Source: Sulfurovum indicum (lineage in GTDB: Bacteria > Campylobacterota > Campylobacteria > Campylobacterales > Sulfurovaceae). From it: DNA of 64,000 bases. Shown here one piece after another: positions 51,545 through 60,510 of this stretch (positions are counted from its first letter, which is position 1; every line of letters starts with the position of its first letter). The stretch lies in contig NZ_CP063164.1 in the NCBI RefSeq assembly GCF_014931715.1, forward strand, positions 868,001 to 932,000, in the 5' to 3' direction. The position numbers and the translations under genes are program-made. The notes under the pieces were generated by a model, which saw only the letters and a program-made list of their open reading frames with translations, ran no database searches and had not been told where the DNA came from.

Positions 51545-54500
51545 TTAATATTTAATTTTTAATTTTCTTTTTTCATACATCATATAGAAAATAGGTATCA
51601 AAAGCAAGCTTAATACGGCTGAACTGACAACTCCTCCAATCATAGGAGCAGCTATACGCTGCATGACTTCCGATCCGACACCATGGGTATACATAATAGG
51701 AAGAAGTCCTGCCAAAATAGCAAAGACTGTCATGAGTTTTGGGCGTACCCTCTGTACAGCTCCTTCGTAGATGGCTGCATCGAGTGCAGCAACATCAAAT
51801 TTATCACCAAGCCTCTCTTGTGCCTCGTCCACAGCCTCTTTGAGATAAACGATCATGACAATAGCTGTTTCTGCTGCCACACCCAGAAGTGCCAGGAAGC
51901 CGACAATAATGGCAATGCTCATATTGAACTGCAGCATATCGATATAGAAGAGTCCGCCCAGAAGTGCGAAGGGAAGAGTAAAAAAGACGATCAGTGTCGG
52001 TATCATTTCTTTAAGAGCAAAATAGATGAGTACCAGGATCACGAGCAGTACTGTGGGAATGATCCAGATGATCTTTTCCATAGCAGACTCCAGATACTCA
52101 GACTGTCCTGCCCATTCTATATAGTAGCCTGCCGGCAGCTTTATCTTCTCAAGAACTTTCAGTGCCTCCTCTTTATAGGTGACCACACTCATTCCCAGTG
52201 TCGGCGTGATATAGATGAAGGTAACCGGTGTAGCCATCTCACTCTTGATGACCGAAGCACTCTGTCTGTACTCTATTTTTGCAAAAGTAGATAAGGGAAC
52301 GAAGCCCAGTGGTGTCTTAACCTGGATGTTGCGTATCGCATCGAGGTTTCTGCGTTCCTCTTCTTTGAAACGCAAAGTAATAGGGTAGCGTTCCAGACCT
52401 TTGTACATAGTAGAGATCTGTTTCCCCCCTATGGCTGTGGAGGTATATTCGAGTATCAGATCTTTACTGATACCATAGTGTTTGAGAGCTTCAGTATCAA
52501 TGTTGATGTCAATGAAATAGCCGGCACTGGCCTGATCAGAGATGACCGACTGTGTACTTTTGAGATTGCGTAGTGCATTTTCTATCTGCTGTGCGATCTC
52601 CTGTAAGCCCTTTGCATCTTTACCGTAAAGTTTAATACCAAGCGGGGTACGGATACCTGAGAGAAGCATATCTATACGCCCCCTGATGGGGTAGGTCCAT
52701 GAGTTCACCAGACCGGGTATCTGCAGAGCTTTGTCCATTTCAGCCATCAGTTTTTCCGTTGTCATCCCTTCTCTCCATTCACTTTTTGGTTTGAAGGTGA
52801 TGATGGTTTCTATCATCCCAAGCGGTGCAGGGTCTGTAGCTGTATCGGCACGTCCGCCTTTGCCAAATACTGTCTCCACTTCAGGAAAACTTTTAAGTAT
52901 GGCATCTGTTTTCTGCGTCAATGCTTTGCTCTGGTCCACAGAGATACCGTAAGGTGTGACAGGCATATACATGACTGTCTGTTCATCCAGCATCGGCATG
53001 AACTCCCAGTTAAGTCCTTTGTAGAGAGGTACAGCCAAAACAAGGAGTGCGGCAGCTGCGGCAATGACTAGATATCTGAGCTTTAAACCCCAAACCAAAA
53101 GAGGAGTGTAGAGCCAGATGAAAAAACGATTGAGCGGGTTTTTTGATTCAGGGATGATTCTGCCCTTGACGAAATAGATCATTAAAACCGGTACCAGAGT
53201 TACAGCAAGCAATGCGCCGGCTGTCATCGCAAAAGTTTTGGTAAAAGCCAAAGGTGTGAAGAGTAGTCCCTCCTGACCGGAAAGTGCAAAAATAGGCAGA
53301 AAAGAAACAACCACGAGAGCAAGTGCAAAGAAGATGGGACGACCAACCACCTGCGATGCCTGCACAATGGCAGAGATACGTTCTTTGTTATTCAGGTTGC
53401 GTCCAAGTTTTCCCTCTTCTTTATGTATGACTTTATGCGCATTCTCGATCATGACGATGGAAGCATCAACCATAGCCCCTATGGCAATAGCGATTCCTCC
53501 GAGGCTCATAATATTGGATCCGATACCAAAGAGTTTCATAAGAAGAAAGGTAAGCCCGATGGTCAACGGTAATACAATAAGTACAATAAGAGAAGAGCGA
53601 AGATGCATCAGAAAAAGCCCGATGATGATTACAACAATGATACTCTCTTCGATCAGCGTACGTTTAAGGGTATTGACTGCTTTGGAAATAAGATCGGAGC
53701 GATCGTAGGTGGTAATGACATCCACCCCTTCAACTTTAAGCTCTTCCATCTTGTTTTTGATACGCTCCAGGGCACTGTAGACATCCTCGCCGTAGCGCAG
53801 CATTACGATACCGCCGACCACTTCTCCTTCACCGTTAAGGTCAGCCATACCACGGCGTGCAGCAGGTATTTTCTCTACCTGTCCGACCTGTGCAACAGTG
53901 ATGGGGATACCGTTCCTGGAAGCAATGACAAGATTGCGTATCTCATCAAGGTCTTTGATATAGCCTTTTGCCTGTACCATCCATTCATAGCCGTTCTGTA
54001 TAACGATCCGTCCACCGGTATCGTTGTTGTTCTTTTTGAGTGTACGTGCTACATCTTTGATGGAGAGGTTGTAGCGTATAAGTGCATCATTGTTCACTGT
54101 TACCTGGTAGGTTGGTATGAACCCGCCGATGGTCGCCACCTCCGAAACACCGTCTACACCCATCAGGGCATACTTGTAGTAATAGTCCTGCAGCGTACGC
54201 AGTTCATCAAGTGTTTTGGTCTGTGAAACCAGTGCATATTCATATGCCCAGCCTACACCGGAAGCATCAGGTCCCAGACTCACCTCCATTGTATCAGGCA
54301 GTTTACTCTGGATGGAAGCCAGCTGTTCGAGAACACGGGAACGTGCCCAGTAAAGGTCAGTCCCCTCTTTGAAGATAATATAGATCAGAGCATTTTCATA
54401 GGTAGAAAAGCCCCGTACAGTCTCAATATTGGAAATAGCAAGGAACTGTGATACCAGCGGATAGGTTCCCTGGTCCTCAATGATCTCAGGACTCTGCCCC

Positions 54501-54661
54501 TTCCATGTTACCTGCACGATCACCTGTGGCGGTGAGAGATCCGGCAGGGCATCAAGCGGAGTATTTCGCATGGACCATACTGATCCCAGAATTATAAAGA
54601 GGGTGGCCATCAGGACAAGAAAACGGTTCTTGACACTAAAGGCTATCAGTTTTTCTATCAT
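51545..54661 (-). CDS. cusA: CusA-like Cu(I)/Ag(I) RND efflux pump
   Basis: Proton-driven inner membrane transporter of heavy metals. 1038 residues starting MIEKLIAFSVKNRFLV (ATG 54661, SD GAAAGG); a longer in-frame start at 54721 is unlikely. Family blocks: TPLDALPDLSPPQVIVQV, YPLVSQFLA, proton relay helix IGAMVDASIVMIENAHK, typical of the monovalent CusA type, and 12 membrane helices. Adaptor and outer-membrane genes precede it. Confidence 0.95.
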   Translation of the reverse strand: MIEKLIAFSVKNRFLVLMATLFIILGSVWSMRNTPLDALPDLSPPQVIVQVTWKGQSPEIIEDQGTYPLVSQFLAISNIETVRGFSTYENALIYIIFKEGTDLYWARSRVLEQLASIQSKLPDTMEVSLGPDASGVGWAYEYALVSQTKTLDELRTLQDYYYKYALMGVDGVSEVATIGGFIPTYQVTVNNDALIRYNLSIKDVARTLKKNNNDTGGRIVIQNGYEWMVQAKGYIKDLDEIRNLVIASRNGIPITVAQVGQVEKIPAARRGMADLNGEGEVVGGIVMLRYGEDVYSALERIKNKMEELKVEGVDVITTYDRSDLISKAVNTLKRTLIEESIIVVIIIGLFLMHLRSSLIVLIVLPLTIGLTFLLMKLFGIGSNIMSLGGIAIAIGAMVDASIVMIENAHKVIHKEEGKLGRNLNNKERISAIVQASQVVGRPIFFALALVVVSFLPIFALSGQEGLLFTPLAFTKTFAMTAGALLAVTLVPVLMIYFVKGRIIPESKNPLNRFFIWLYTPLLVWGLKLRYLVIAAAAALLVLAVPLYKGLNWEFMPMLDEQTVMYMPVTPYGISVDQSKALTQKTDAILKSFPEVETVFGKGGRADTATDPAPLGMIETIITFKPKSEWREGMTTEKLMAEMDKALQIPGLVNSWTYPIRGRIDMLLSGIRTPLGIKLYGKDAKGLQEIAQQIENALRNLKSTQSVISDQASAGYFIDINIDTEALKHYGISKDLILEYTSTAIGGKQISTMYKGLERYPITLRFKEEERRNLDAIRNIQVKTPLGFVPLSTFAKIEYRQSASVIKSEMATPVTFIYITPTLGMSVVTYKEEALKVLEKIKLPAGYYIEWAGQSEYLESAMEKIIWIIPTVLLVILVLIYFALKEMIPTLIVFFTLPFALLGGLFYIDMLQFNMSIAIIVGFLALLGVAAETAIVMIVYLKEAVDEAQERLGDKFDVAALDAAIYEGAVQRVRPKLMTVFAILAGLLPIMYTHGVGSEVMQRIAAPMIGGVVSSAVLSLLLIPIFYMMYEKRKLKIKY

Positions 54662-54764
54662 AATGTCAAACCTTTCGTTATATTGTGAGAAGATGAATCT
54701 ACCTGCAGCTGAAGCGGACACAATGTATCGACGTTGTCAAATAATATATCTGTGATACTGTACA

Positions 54765-55877
54765 TCAGTATACTCCATTGATCTGTGCATCTGAATCCAT
54801 CATGAAGAGTGCATTGTTGACCACTTCATCTCCCTCTTTTAATCCGTCAAGCACTTCAAAGTATTGGTTGTCCAAGGGTTTAAGCTCTACTTTTAGAGGC
54901 TCATATTCGCCTTTGAATTCCGTTGCAAGAAAGACATACCACTGGCCATTTTTCCGTATGACTGCTGTTCTGGGAATCAGCAGTCGGGCTTCTTCTTTGG
55001 AAGAGGCGTATGCAGTAGCATACATTCCCGGTTTCAGCAGTTCATTTCTGTTCTCTATAAGCAGCCTGAGAGTGGCTGTTGCCTCTTTTGGGTCCAGTCT
55101 GGGATAGAGCAGACTCTTTTCTGCTTTGAAGGTTGTGTCTATACCTTCGGTTCTTACGGTAAAGTGCATCAGGGTATTCAGTTTTTCCAATTCATTCGGA
55201 TAGAGTTTCGCTTCCAGCCATACTGTGCCGGTATCCACGATCTCAAAGAGTCTGCTTCCTGATTTGAAAGAAGATCCTTCATTGATATTTTTCTCAAAGA
55301 TCCAGCCTGAAGCAGGTGTGACCAGGTCAGTATATCTGTCGACACGCTTTGTCTCTTCGATCGCTTTGATCTCCTGCTCATTTACATTGAGAAGCTGAAG
55401 TTTGACCCTTGAACTTTTTACCATGGAAGGTGAGGGGCGTTTGGCATTAAAGTTGAGTGCATTGAGATAATCCTGTTTTGCTTTATAGACTTCAGGTGAA
55501 TAGACCTTTGCAAGCACTTCTCCTTTTTTGACTTTTTGGTAATGGGTATTGGCATAGAGTTCGACAACGAAACCGGAGTACCATGCGGTAATGTCGAACA
55601 CTTTACTCTCATCGGGAACGATATATCCGTAATTGACTTGTGACGGAGCTGTTACCTTTTTACTGATGCGGGTCGTTATGACATTGAAAAGCTGTTTTAC
55701 GGTGACTTTTTGTGTGCGGAGTGTTTTTTCCTGTTTTGTTTTTTCCGGTGTTTTCGGCAGTATCTTCTTTGGTGTTTCCATCGCTGCACCGCATTTGCCC
55801 GCTTCACATTTCATTTCAGCATAGGCAGATGTTGCAGCAAGAAGTGCAATTAAAAGTATAGTAGTCGGTTTTTGCAT
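54765..55877 (-). CDS. cusB: CusB-like periplasmic adaptor with N-terminal MKCEAGKCG
   Basis: Membrane fusion protein linking pump and outer-membrane channel. 370 residues: signal peptide ending TSAYA, then EMKCEAGKCGAAM exactly at the mature N-terminus, a disordered Lys-rich stretch, barrel/lipoyl regions (VTAPSQVNYGYIVPDESKV; GEVLAKVYSPEVYKAK; LVTPASGWIFEKNINEG) and a C-terminal domain (LKEGDEVVNNALFMMDSDAQ). E. coli CusB uses Met residues near its N-terminus to take up Cu(I); here the Cys motif probably does that. The start overlaps the cusC stop by 1 base (TAATG). Confidence 0.93.
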   Translation of the reverse strand: MQKPTTILLIALLAATSAYAEMKCEAGKCGAAMETPKKILPKTPEKTKQEKTLRTQKVTVKQLFNVITTRISKKVTAPSQVNYGYIVPDESKVFDITAWYSGFVVELYANTHYQKVKKGEVLAKVYSPEVYKAKQDYLNALNFNAKRPSPSMVKSSRVKLQLLNVNEQEIKAIEETKRVDRYTDLVTPASGWIFEKNINEGSSFKSGSRLFEIVDTGTVWLEAKLYPNELEKLNTLMHFTVRTEGIDTTFKAEKSLLYPRLDPKEATATLRLLIENRNELLKPGMYATAYASSKEEARLLIPRTAVIRKNGQWYVFLATEFKGEYEPLKVELKPLDNQYFEVLDGLKEGDEVVNNALFMMDSDAQINGVY

Positions 55878-57070
55878 TATATCTCTCCTGTGAGTGCTTT
55901 AAGTTTTGCTTTGGTTCTGAGGTATTCTGCCACAACTGCAATACTCTCTTCTTCCAGTGACAGTTTTTGCTCAAGTATATTGGTATAGGTGAAGAGATCG
56001 GCCCCCTTTTCAATGGCTGCAGAACTGAGCTCAAGCATATGCGAAAGCTGAGGAAGGCTTTTTTCCTGGATAATGAAGTAGATACGGGATGCCTCCTTGA
56101 GTCTGGCATAGTTGGATCTGATCTCACTTTCAAGAAGGGATCTGTAGTCAAGAAGATCGCTCCGGGCTGAGAGCCTCTCTTTCCGTGCGATCTCGGAATT
56201 GAGTGTTTCAGTGCCGTAAATCGGTACGGCAAAGCCTACAGTAACAGAAGCATAATCTTCAAAGTCATTACGATGGAAATAACCCATTTTGACATACGGA
56301 TCAGGTGTTGCTTCAAGATCGACCAGTGCTTTGTTTGCTGCGGCAATCTTCTGTTTGGAATCTTTCATACGGTAGGTAGGGTTGTTTGACATTTTAGAGA
56401 GGTAATGCTTAAGAGACGGAAGTCGGCTAATATACAGTCTGTCGTCTATTTTTCCCACTTTGCTCTGAACAAGATAGGCAAGTTTCTCCTTCTGTGCTTT
56501 AAGCAAAGCACTGTAACGCTCCATTCTCACTTCGATCTTTGAGAGAGAAAGCTCAGCGGTGATACTTTCTGCATGGCTCATGGAATCCGTAGCGATCGTA
56601 TCGGTATAGAGTTTTATGTTCTGTTTTGCCAGTTGAATGTATTTACGTAAAATATAGATACGTGCTTCGAGTTCTTTGACCGTATAGCTGGTTATCTTGA
56701 TCTGAAGAGCAAGTGCCACCTTCGCAGCATCGTAAGAGTTAAGAAGCAGGTGTTTACGTGCTTCCTCCACGTCCTTTCGTGCCTTCAGCTTTCCGAACCA
56801 GGGGAACTTCTGGGTTACATTGAGTGCTTCATACTGCATAGGCTCCAAAGAGCGGTTGGAGAGATCACTGAACTGAATATTGTTGACAGTAAAGCTCAGG
56901 TCAGGATTTTGCCACTTCTGACTTTTAAGGATACGTTCATCCATTGCGGTTAAACGATGTTTGATCGTCTGTAAAGAGGGGTGTTTTTTGAGTGATTGTT
57001 CTACAAGCCGGCTGATACTTTGTGCCTGTACCAGATTTACAAGTAAAAGTATGGAGAGAATTGTGCGCAT
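55877..57070 (-). CDS. cusC: TolC-like outer-membrane channel (CusC-like)
   Basis: 397 residues, shorter than E. coli CusC (about 460). Signal peptide (TILSILLLVNLVQA), then two repeats of helical hairpin and beta segments typical of outer-membrane efflux proteins (LDLEATPDPYVKMGYFHRNDF; GFAVPIYG). No lipobox. First gene of the minus-strand operon cusC-cusB-cusA-lipoprotein. Confidence 0.88.
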   Translation of the reverse strand: MRTILSILLLVNLVQAQSISRLVEQSLKKHPSLQTIKHRLTAMDERILKSQKWQNPDLSFTVNNIQFSDLSNRSLEPMQYEALNVTQKFPWFGKLKARKDVEEARKHLLLNSYDAAKVALALQIKITSYTVKELEARIYILRKYIQLAKQNIKLYTDTIATDSMSHAESITAELSLSKIEVRMERYSALLKAQKEKLAYLVQSKVGKIDDRLYISRLPSLKHYLSKMSNNPTYRMKDSKQKIAAANKALVDLEATPDPYVKMGYFHRNDFEDYASVTVGFAVPIYGTETLNSEIARKERLSARSDLLDYRSLLESEIRSNYARLKEASRIYFIIQEKSLPQLSHMLELSSAAIEKGADLFTYTNILEQKLSLEEESIAVVAEYLRTKAKLKALTGEI

Positions 57071-57404
57071 CTTTTTTTGCCTTGTTTTGTTTAATGGCTA
57101 ATTGTACTTTGAATTTGTGCAATATGTGTGCATATATTCCTTAAAATATTTTTAACATTAAATTACAATGTAATAAAATCTATTGATTTACTTGACAATG
57201 ATTTTGTTTTTAGTTAAACTACCATATGCATTTGCACAAAGCACTTGTAAAAACCCTAGATATTCACATGGACAAGGGCATTTGTTTTTTTTTAAGATTG
57301 TTGTAGTCTCCCCTTTATATTGTTGAATTTTAAACCGAAATCAAATGTTGTGGATCTCTGGGGTATTTAGAGGTGCTTTTAATTTCTAAACATAAAGGAC
57401 GATT
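57071..57404. other. AT-rich divergent spacer (cusC / DUF4395)
   Basis: 334 bases. TTGACA (57192) and TAAACT (57215) with 17-base spacing form a candidate plus-strand promoter; no hairpin or clear operator seen. A 26-codon ATG frame at 57226 has no SD. Likely also holds the efflux-operon promoter on the minus strand. Confidence 0.45.
57192..57220 (+). promoter_or_regulatory. Candidate promoter towards DUF4395-rrf2-metY
   Basis: TTGACA and TAAACT 17 bases apart, one of the few full sigma-70 layouts in the window; the leader would be about 180 bases. Confidence 0.3.
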
Positions 57405-57860
57405 ATGTCTCCGTCATGTCCTATTTCAACTAGACGTGTTGATACCAATCTTGTAAGAGTTGTCTCTTTTCAGGTACTTCTTTTTACACTGCTGTTCGCT
57501 GTTACACAAATAAAACTCTTTATTTTTATCATGCTTTTTGACTTTATCGTCAGGGCTTTGAGGCAAGAGAGCTACAGTCTGTTTGCCCAGACGGGAAAAC
57601 TGATCCTGAAACAATGGAAAGCTGTTCCGAAATATTCCGATGAGGCCCCCAAGCGATTTGCACTCTATCTTGGTCTTGCAGTTACTTTAATGATTATTCT
57701 GTTCTCATTGCTGGGGTTTGCCAAAATGGCTACTGCCATAGCATTTATCCTGATGATCTGTGCATTTCTTGAAGTTTTATTCGATTTTTGTATAGGATGT
57801 AAGCTATACTATGCTTTACAACTATGCAAGGTAAGAATATATGATAGGAATTTCAACTAA
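57405..57860 (+). CDS. DUF4395 membrane protein
   Basis: 151 residues matching DUF4395: N-terminal CPISTRRVDTNLVRVVSFQV, four hydrophobic segments and a late FDFCIGCKLYYAL with two Cys. Family function unknown; often found beside rhodanese or thiol genes, which fits the methionine/cysteine genes next to it. The 3' end overlaps rrf2 by 20 bases. Confidence 0.82.
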   Translation: MSPSCPISTRRVDTNLVRVVSFQVLLFTLLFAVTQIKLFIFIMLFDFIVRALRQESYSLFAQTGKLILKQWKAVPKYSDEAPKRFALYLGLAVTLMIILFSLLGFAKMATAIAFILMICAFLEVLFDFCIGCKLYYALQLCKVRIYDRNFN

Positions 57861-58254
57861 GACCATTTATGCAGTAGCGGCACTTCATGAGCTGGGCACG
57901 ATCCAGACAGGCGGAGTCTTGAAGATCAAAGAGATCGCTGCACGTGCATCCATCCCCCAGAGTTTTCTCGAGCAGATCCTTCTTGAACTCAAAAAACAGG
58001 GTGTACTTACGAGTGTCAAAGGGGCACACGGAGGTTATAAACTGGCCAAAGAGCTTAAAGATATCACACTCAGAGAGATCGTACTGATCTTGGAGACCGA
58101 TGCCTTTTCAGATCTTTGTCGTACGAACAATGCTGTACTGAAACTATTTTGGGAAGATATCAAAAAAGGGGTTTCCGAGGTATTTGATGTACCACTTTCA
58201 GAGCTGAAGAACTACCAGATGAAAGCCAATAAAACGCTCAATTATTCTATCTAG
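57841..58254 (+). CDS. Rrf2-family transcription regulator
   Basis: 137 residues with winged helix (KEIAARASIPQSFLEQILLELKKQGVLTSVKGAHGGYKLAKE). Lacks the three clustered Cys of IscR; a single Cys in DLCRTNN. CymR-like regulators of cysteine metabolism have this form, and metY-like gene follows after 9 bases, so control of sulfur amino acid genes is inferred. Confidence 0.9.
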   Translation: MIGISTKTIYAVAALHELGTIQTGGVLKIKEIAARASIPQSFLEQILLELKKQGVLTSVKGAHGGYKLAKELKDITLREIVLILETDAFSDLCRTNNAVLKLFWEDIKKGVSEVFDVPLSELKNYQMKANKTLNYSI

Positions 58255-58263
58255 GACAGAGAT

Positions 58264-59517
58264 ATGGAAAAAGATTTCAATTATTACAATACCCTGCTTG
58301 TACAAAGTGTGGGTTCGAAAGTAGGGCCTGTTGCACCGACAGTCGTACCTTCTGCTGCGTATGGTTATACCGATGCACAGGAGGCGGAAGGTATTTTTGC
58401 CGGGGAAATCAATAAACCGCTTTATGCCAGGGTAGGGAATCCGACGAACGGGAAACTTGAATCTATTGTGGCAAAAATGGAGGGTGGATTTGGTGCGATA
58501 GCGACAGCTTCGGGAATGGGGGCACTTGCCATGGTGACCACTGCACTGCTGAAAGCGGGTGATGAGGTACTGTGTATCGGAGGATTCTTCGGCGGTACCT
58601 ATACTTTGATCAATGAGACACTTAGGCGTTTTGGTATAGAGAGCAGTTTCTGTGATGTCGATGACTTTACGCATATGGAGAAGAAACTGGCTGCAGGTGT
58701 AAAGATGGTTCTTATGGAGAGTGTGGGAAACCCAAGCCTCAGACTGCCGGATATGAAACGTATTGCAGATCTCTGTAACAGCTATGAGACCCTGTTGGTG
58801 GTAGACAATACCGTTACACCGCTTTTGGTACGCCCATTGGAGCTTGGTGCAGATATCGTTATACATTCAAGTACCAAGAACATGAGCGGTCACTCTGCTG
58901 CACTGGGCGGTATAGCTGTATTTAGAGCAGTCAAAGAGGAGGGTGACAAACTCCACAATGAGAAGTATAAAGATCTTCATCCCATCATTCGGAAGGCAGG
59001 GCATAAAGCATTTATTCCTATCTGTAAAAAACGTGCGATCCGTGATATGGGAATGACAGCCAATGCTTTTGGGTCATTTTTGACAATGCTTGGGCTTGAA
59101 ACCCTTGCACTGCGTATAGAGCGCGTGAACAGGTCTGTAGCAAAAGTAGCTGAAATACTCGAAAAATCGTTGCCTGAAGGTATTGAGGTGAAGCACCCGT
59201 CACTGCCCCGAAGTGAAGATTATGCGCGTTATCAGCTTGATTTTCCCAATGGCTGCGGTCCTCTGCTGACACTGGACTGCGGTACGGCGGAACGGGCCTT
59301 TGCACTGCTCAATGCCCTGAATCTTGTCACACTTACAGCCAATATCGGCGATAACAGAACACTGGCACTGCATATGGAGAGTACGATCTACAGCGATTTT
59401 GATGCAGAGATACGTAGATTTCTTGGTGTAACGGAAGGCCTTATTCGTGTATCCATAGGTCTTGAAGATCCCGAAGAGATCGCGAAAGATTTTCTGCAGG
59501 CAAGTACCTATGTATAG
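58264..59517 (+). CDS. PLP-dependent O-acetylhomoserine sulfhydrylase / Cys-Met enzyme
   Basis: 417 residues of the Cys/Met metabolism family. Substrate/PLP blocks: YARVGNPTNGKLE, TASGMGALAMV, VDNTVTPLLVRPLELGADIVIHSSTKNMSGH (PLP Lys in SSTKNMSGH, where the family has SATKY). MetY (homocysteine from O-acetylhomoserine and sulfide), MetB or MetC cannot be separated by eye. Confidence 0.85.
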   Translation: MEKDFNYYNTLLVQSVGSKVGPVAPTVVPSAAYGYTDAQEAEGIFAGEINKPLYARVGNPTNGKLESIVAKMEGGFGAIATASGMGALAMVTTALLKAGDEVLCIGGFFGGTYTLINETLRRFGIESSFCDVDDFTHMEKKLAAGVKMVLMESVGNPSLRLPDMKRIADLCNSYETLLVVDNTVTPLLVRPLELGADIVIHSSTKNMSGHSAALGGIAVFRAVKEEGDKLHNEKYKDLHPIIRKAGHKAFIPICKKRAIRDMGMTANAFGSFLTMLGLETLALRIERVNRSVAKVAEILEKSLPEGIEVKHPSLPRSEDYARYQLDFPNGCGPLLTLDCGTAERAFALLNALNLVTLTANIGDNRTLALHMESTIYSDFDAEIRRFLGVTEGLIRVSIGLEDPEEIAKDFLQASTYV

Positions 59518-59615
59518 TTGATGAGTACTCTTCTGCCGGATACAGACAAAGCATACAGGTATGTACTGCTTTTGTATTTAAAATCTGCTTTGAGTCCTTA
59601 AAATACTTCTTTGTT

Positions 59616-59646
59616 CTCCTGTTCCCGTGTTGTAAGCGGGAAGGAG
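59616..59646. terminator. Hairpin between convergent metY-like and sppA genes
   Basis: CTCCT-GT-TCCCG, loop, CGGGAAGGAG, near a T-rich region; bidirectional. Similar core to the hairpin at 62293. Confidence 0.55.
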
Positions 59647-59655
59647 TGGGAGTTG

Positions 59656-60510
59656 CTACAGCTCGGCTTTTAACCCGTAAAAGTAACTTTGTACTTTAAA
59701 GAGAGCCTGTGAGGAAAGCTCTTCTATAAATGACTCCAGTTTGTCTTTTTTCTTCCATACCGGTTTGGTAATATTTGTCTCTTTGAGAAGCGCATCTTTC
59801 GCATTGCTGATGATGCCTACTTCATCAATAAGTCCGACTTCTTTTGCTCTGTGTGCCAGAAAAATATGTGCATCGGCATAGGTTTTTGAATTGTTGATAT
59901 CCAGGCCTCGGGCTTTGGCAACATCAGAGATGAAAAGATCGTAGGTATCTTTAGTAAGTCTCTCAAGTTCTGCACGCTCTTTGGGTGTCCACTCACGTGT
60001 CGGTGTACCCGCCTCTTTGTACTCTCCCTGCTTGACCAGCTGTGGTTTGATGCCTATCTTGTCCATCAGCTCTTTGATGTTGGCACTCTCCATGATGACA
60101 CCTATGGAGCCGATGATGGCTCCGGGATTGGCGATGATCTTTGTTGCATAGATAGCGCTGTAGTAACTTCCGCTGGCCATGATGCCGGAAGCATAGGCAA
60201 TAACCGGCTTTTTTTTCTGAAGTGCACGGATGGCATAGGAGATCTCTATGGAAGGCGGGACCGCACCGCCCGGAGAGTTGACATTAAGCAGGATACCTTT
60301 GATATTTTCATCTTTTTTTGCCTCATCGATCTCTTTGATTATCTTTTCTGCATCCATGATAGGCCCAAAGAGCTTTATCTCCTGGAGGTTTGCTTTCCTG
60401 AGAGGCTCGTGAGAGCTTGGCAGAAAGACGATCAGTACGATAAGCAGGAAGAGCATACCCATAAAGTGCTGACCGATCCATTTGATGATATCGCTGATCT
60501 TTTTAAACAT
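59656..60510 (-). CDS. sppA: Signal peptide peptidase SppA
   Basis: 284-residue short form. One N-terminal membrane helix (FMGMLFLLIVLIVFLP), VNSPGGAVPPSIE, catalytic Ser in GIMASGSYYSA and general-base Lys in QGEYKEAGTPTRE. Degrades cleaved signal peptides in the membrane. SD AAGGAG before ATG 60510; overlaps the deaminase stop by 8 bases. Confidence 0.94.
   Translation of the reverse strand: MFKKISDIIKWIGQHFMGMLFLLIVLIVFLPSSHEPLRKANLQEIKLFGPIMDAEKIIKEIDEAKKDENIKGILLNVNSPGGAVPPSIEISYAIRALQKKKPVIAYASGIMASGSYYSAIYATKIIANPGAIIGSIGVIMESANIKELMDKIGIKPQLVKQGEYKEAGTPTREWTPKERAELERLTKDTYDLFISDVAKARGLDINNSKTYADAHIFLAHRAKEVGLIDEVGIISNAKDALLKETNITKPVWKKKDKLESFIEELSSQALFKVQSYFYGLKAEL

Noticed and set aside
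54662-54721. Extended N-terminus of CusA
   Set aside because: RND pumps begin just before the first helix; ATG 54661 has an SD and gives the usual length.
57226-57306. 26-codon ATG frame in the cusC/DUF4395 spacer
   Set aside because: No ribosome-binding site and no protein-like character.
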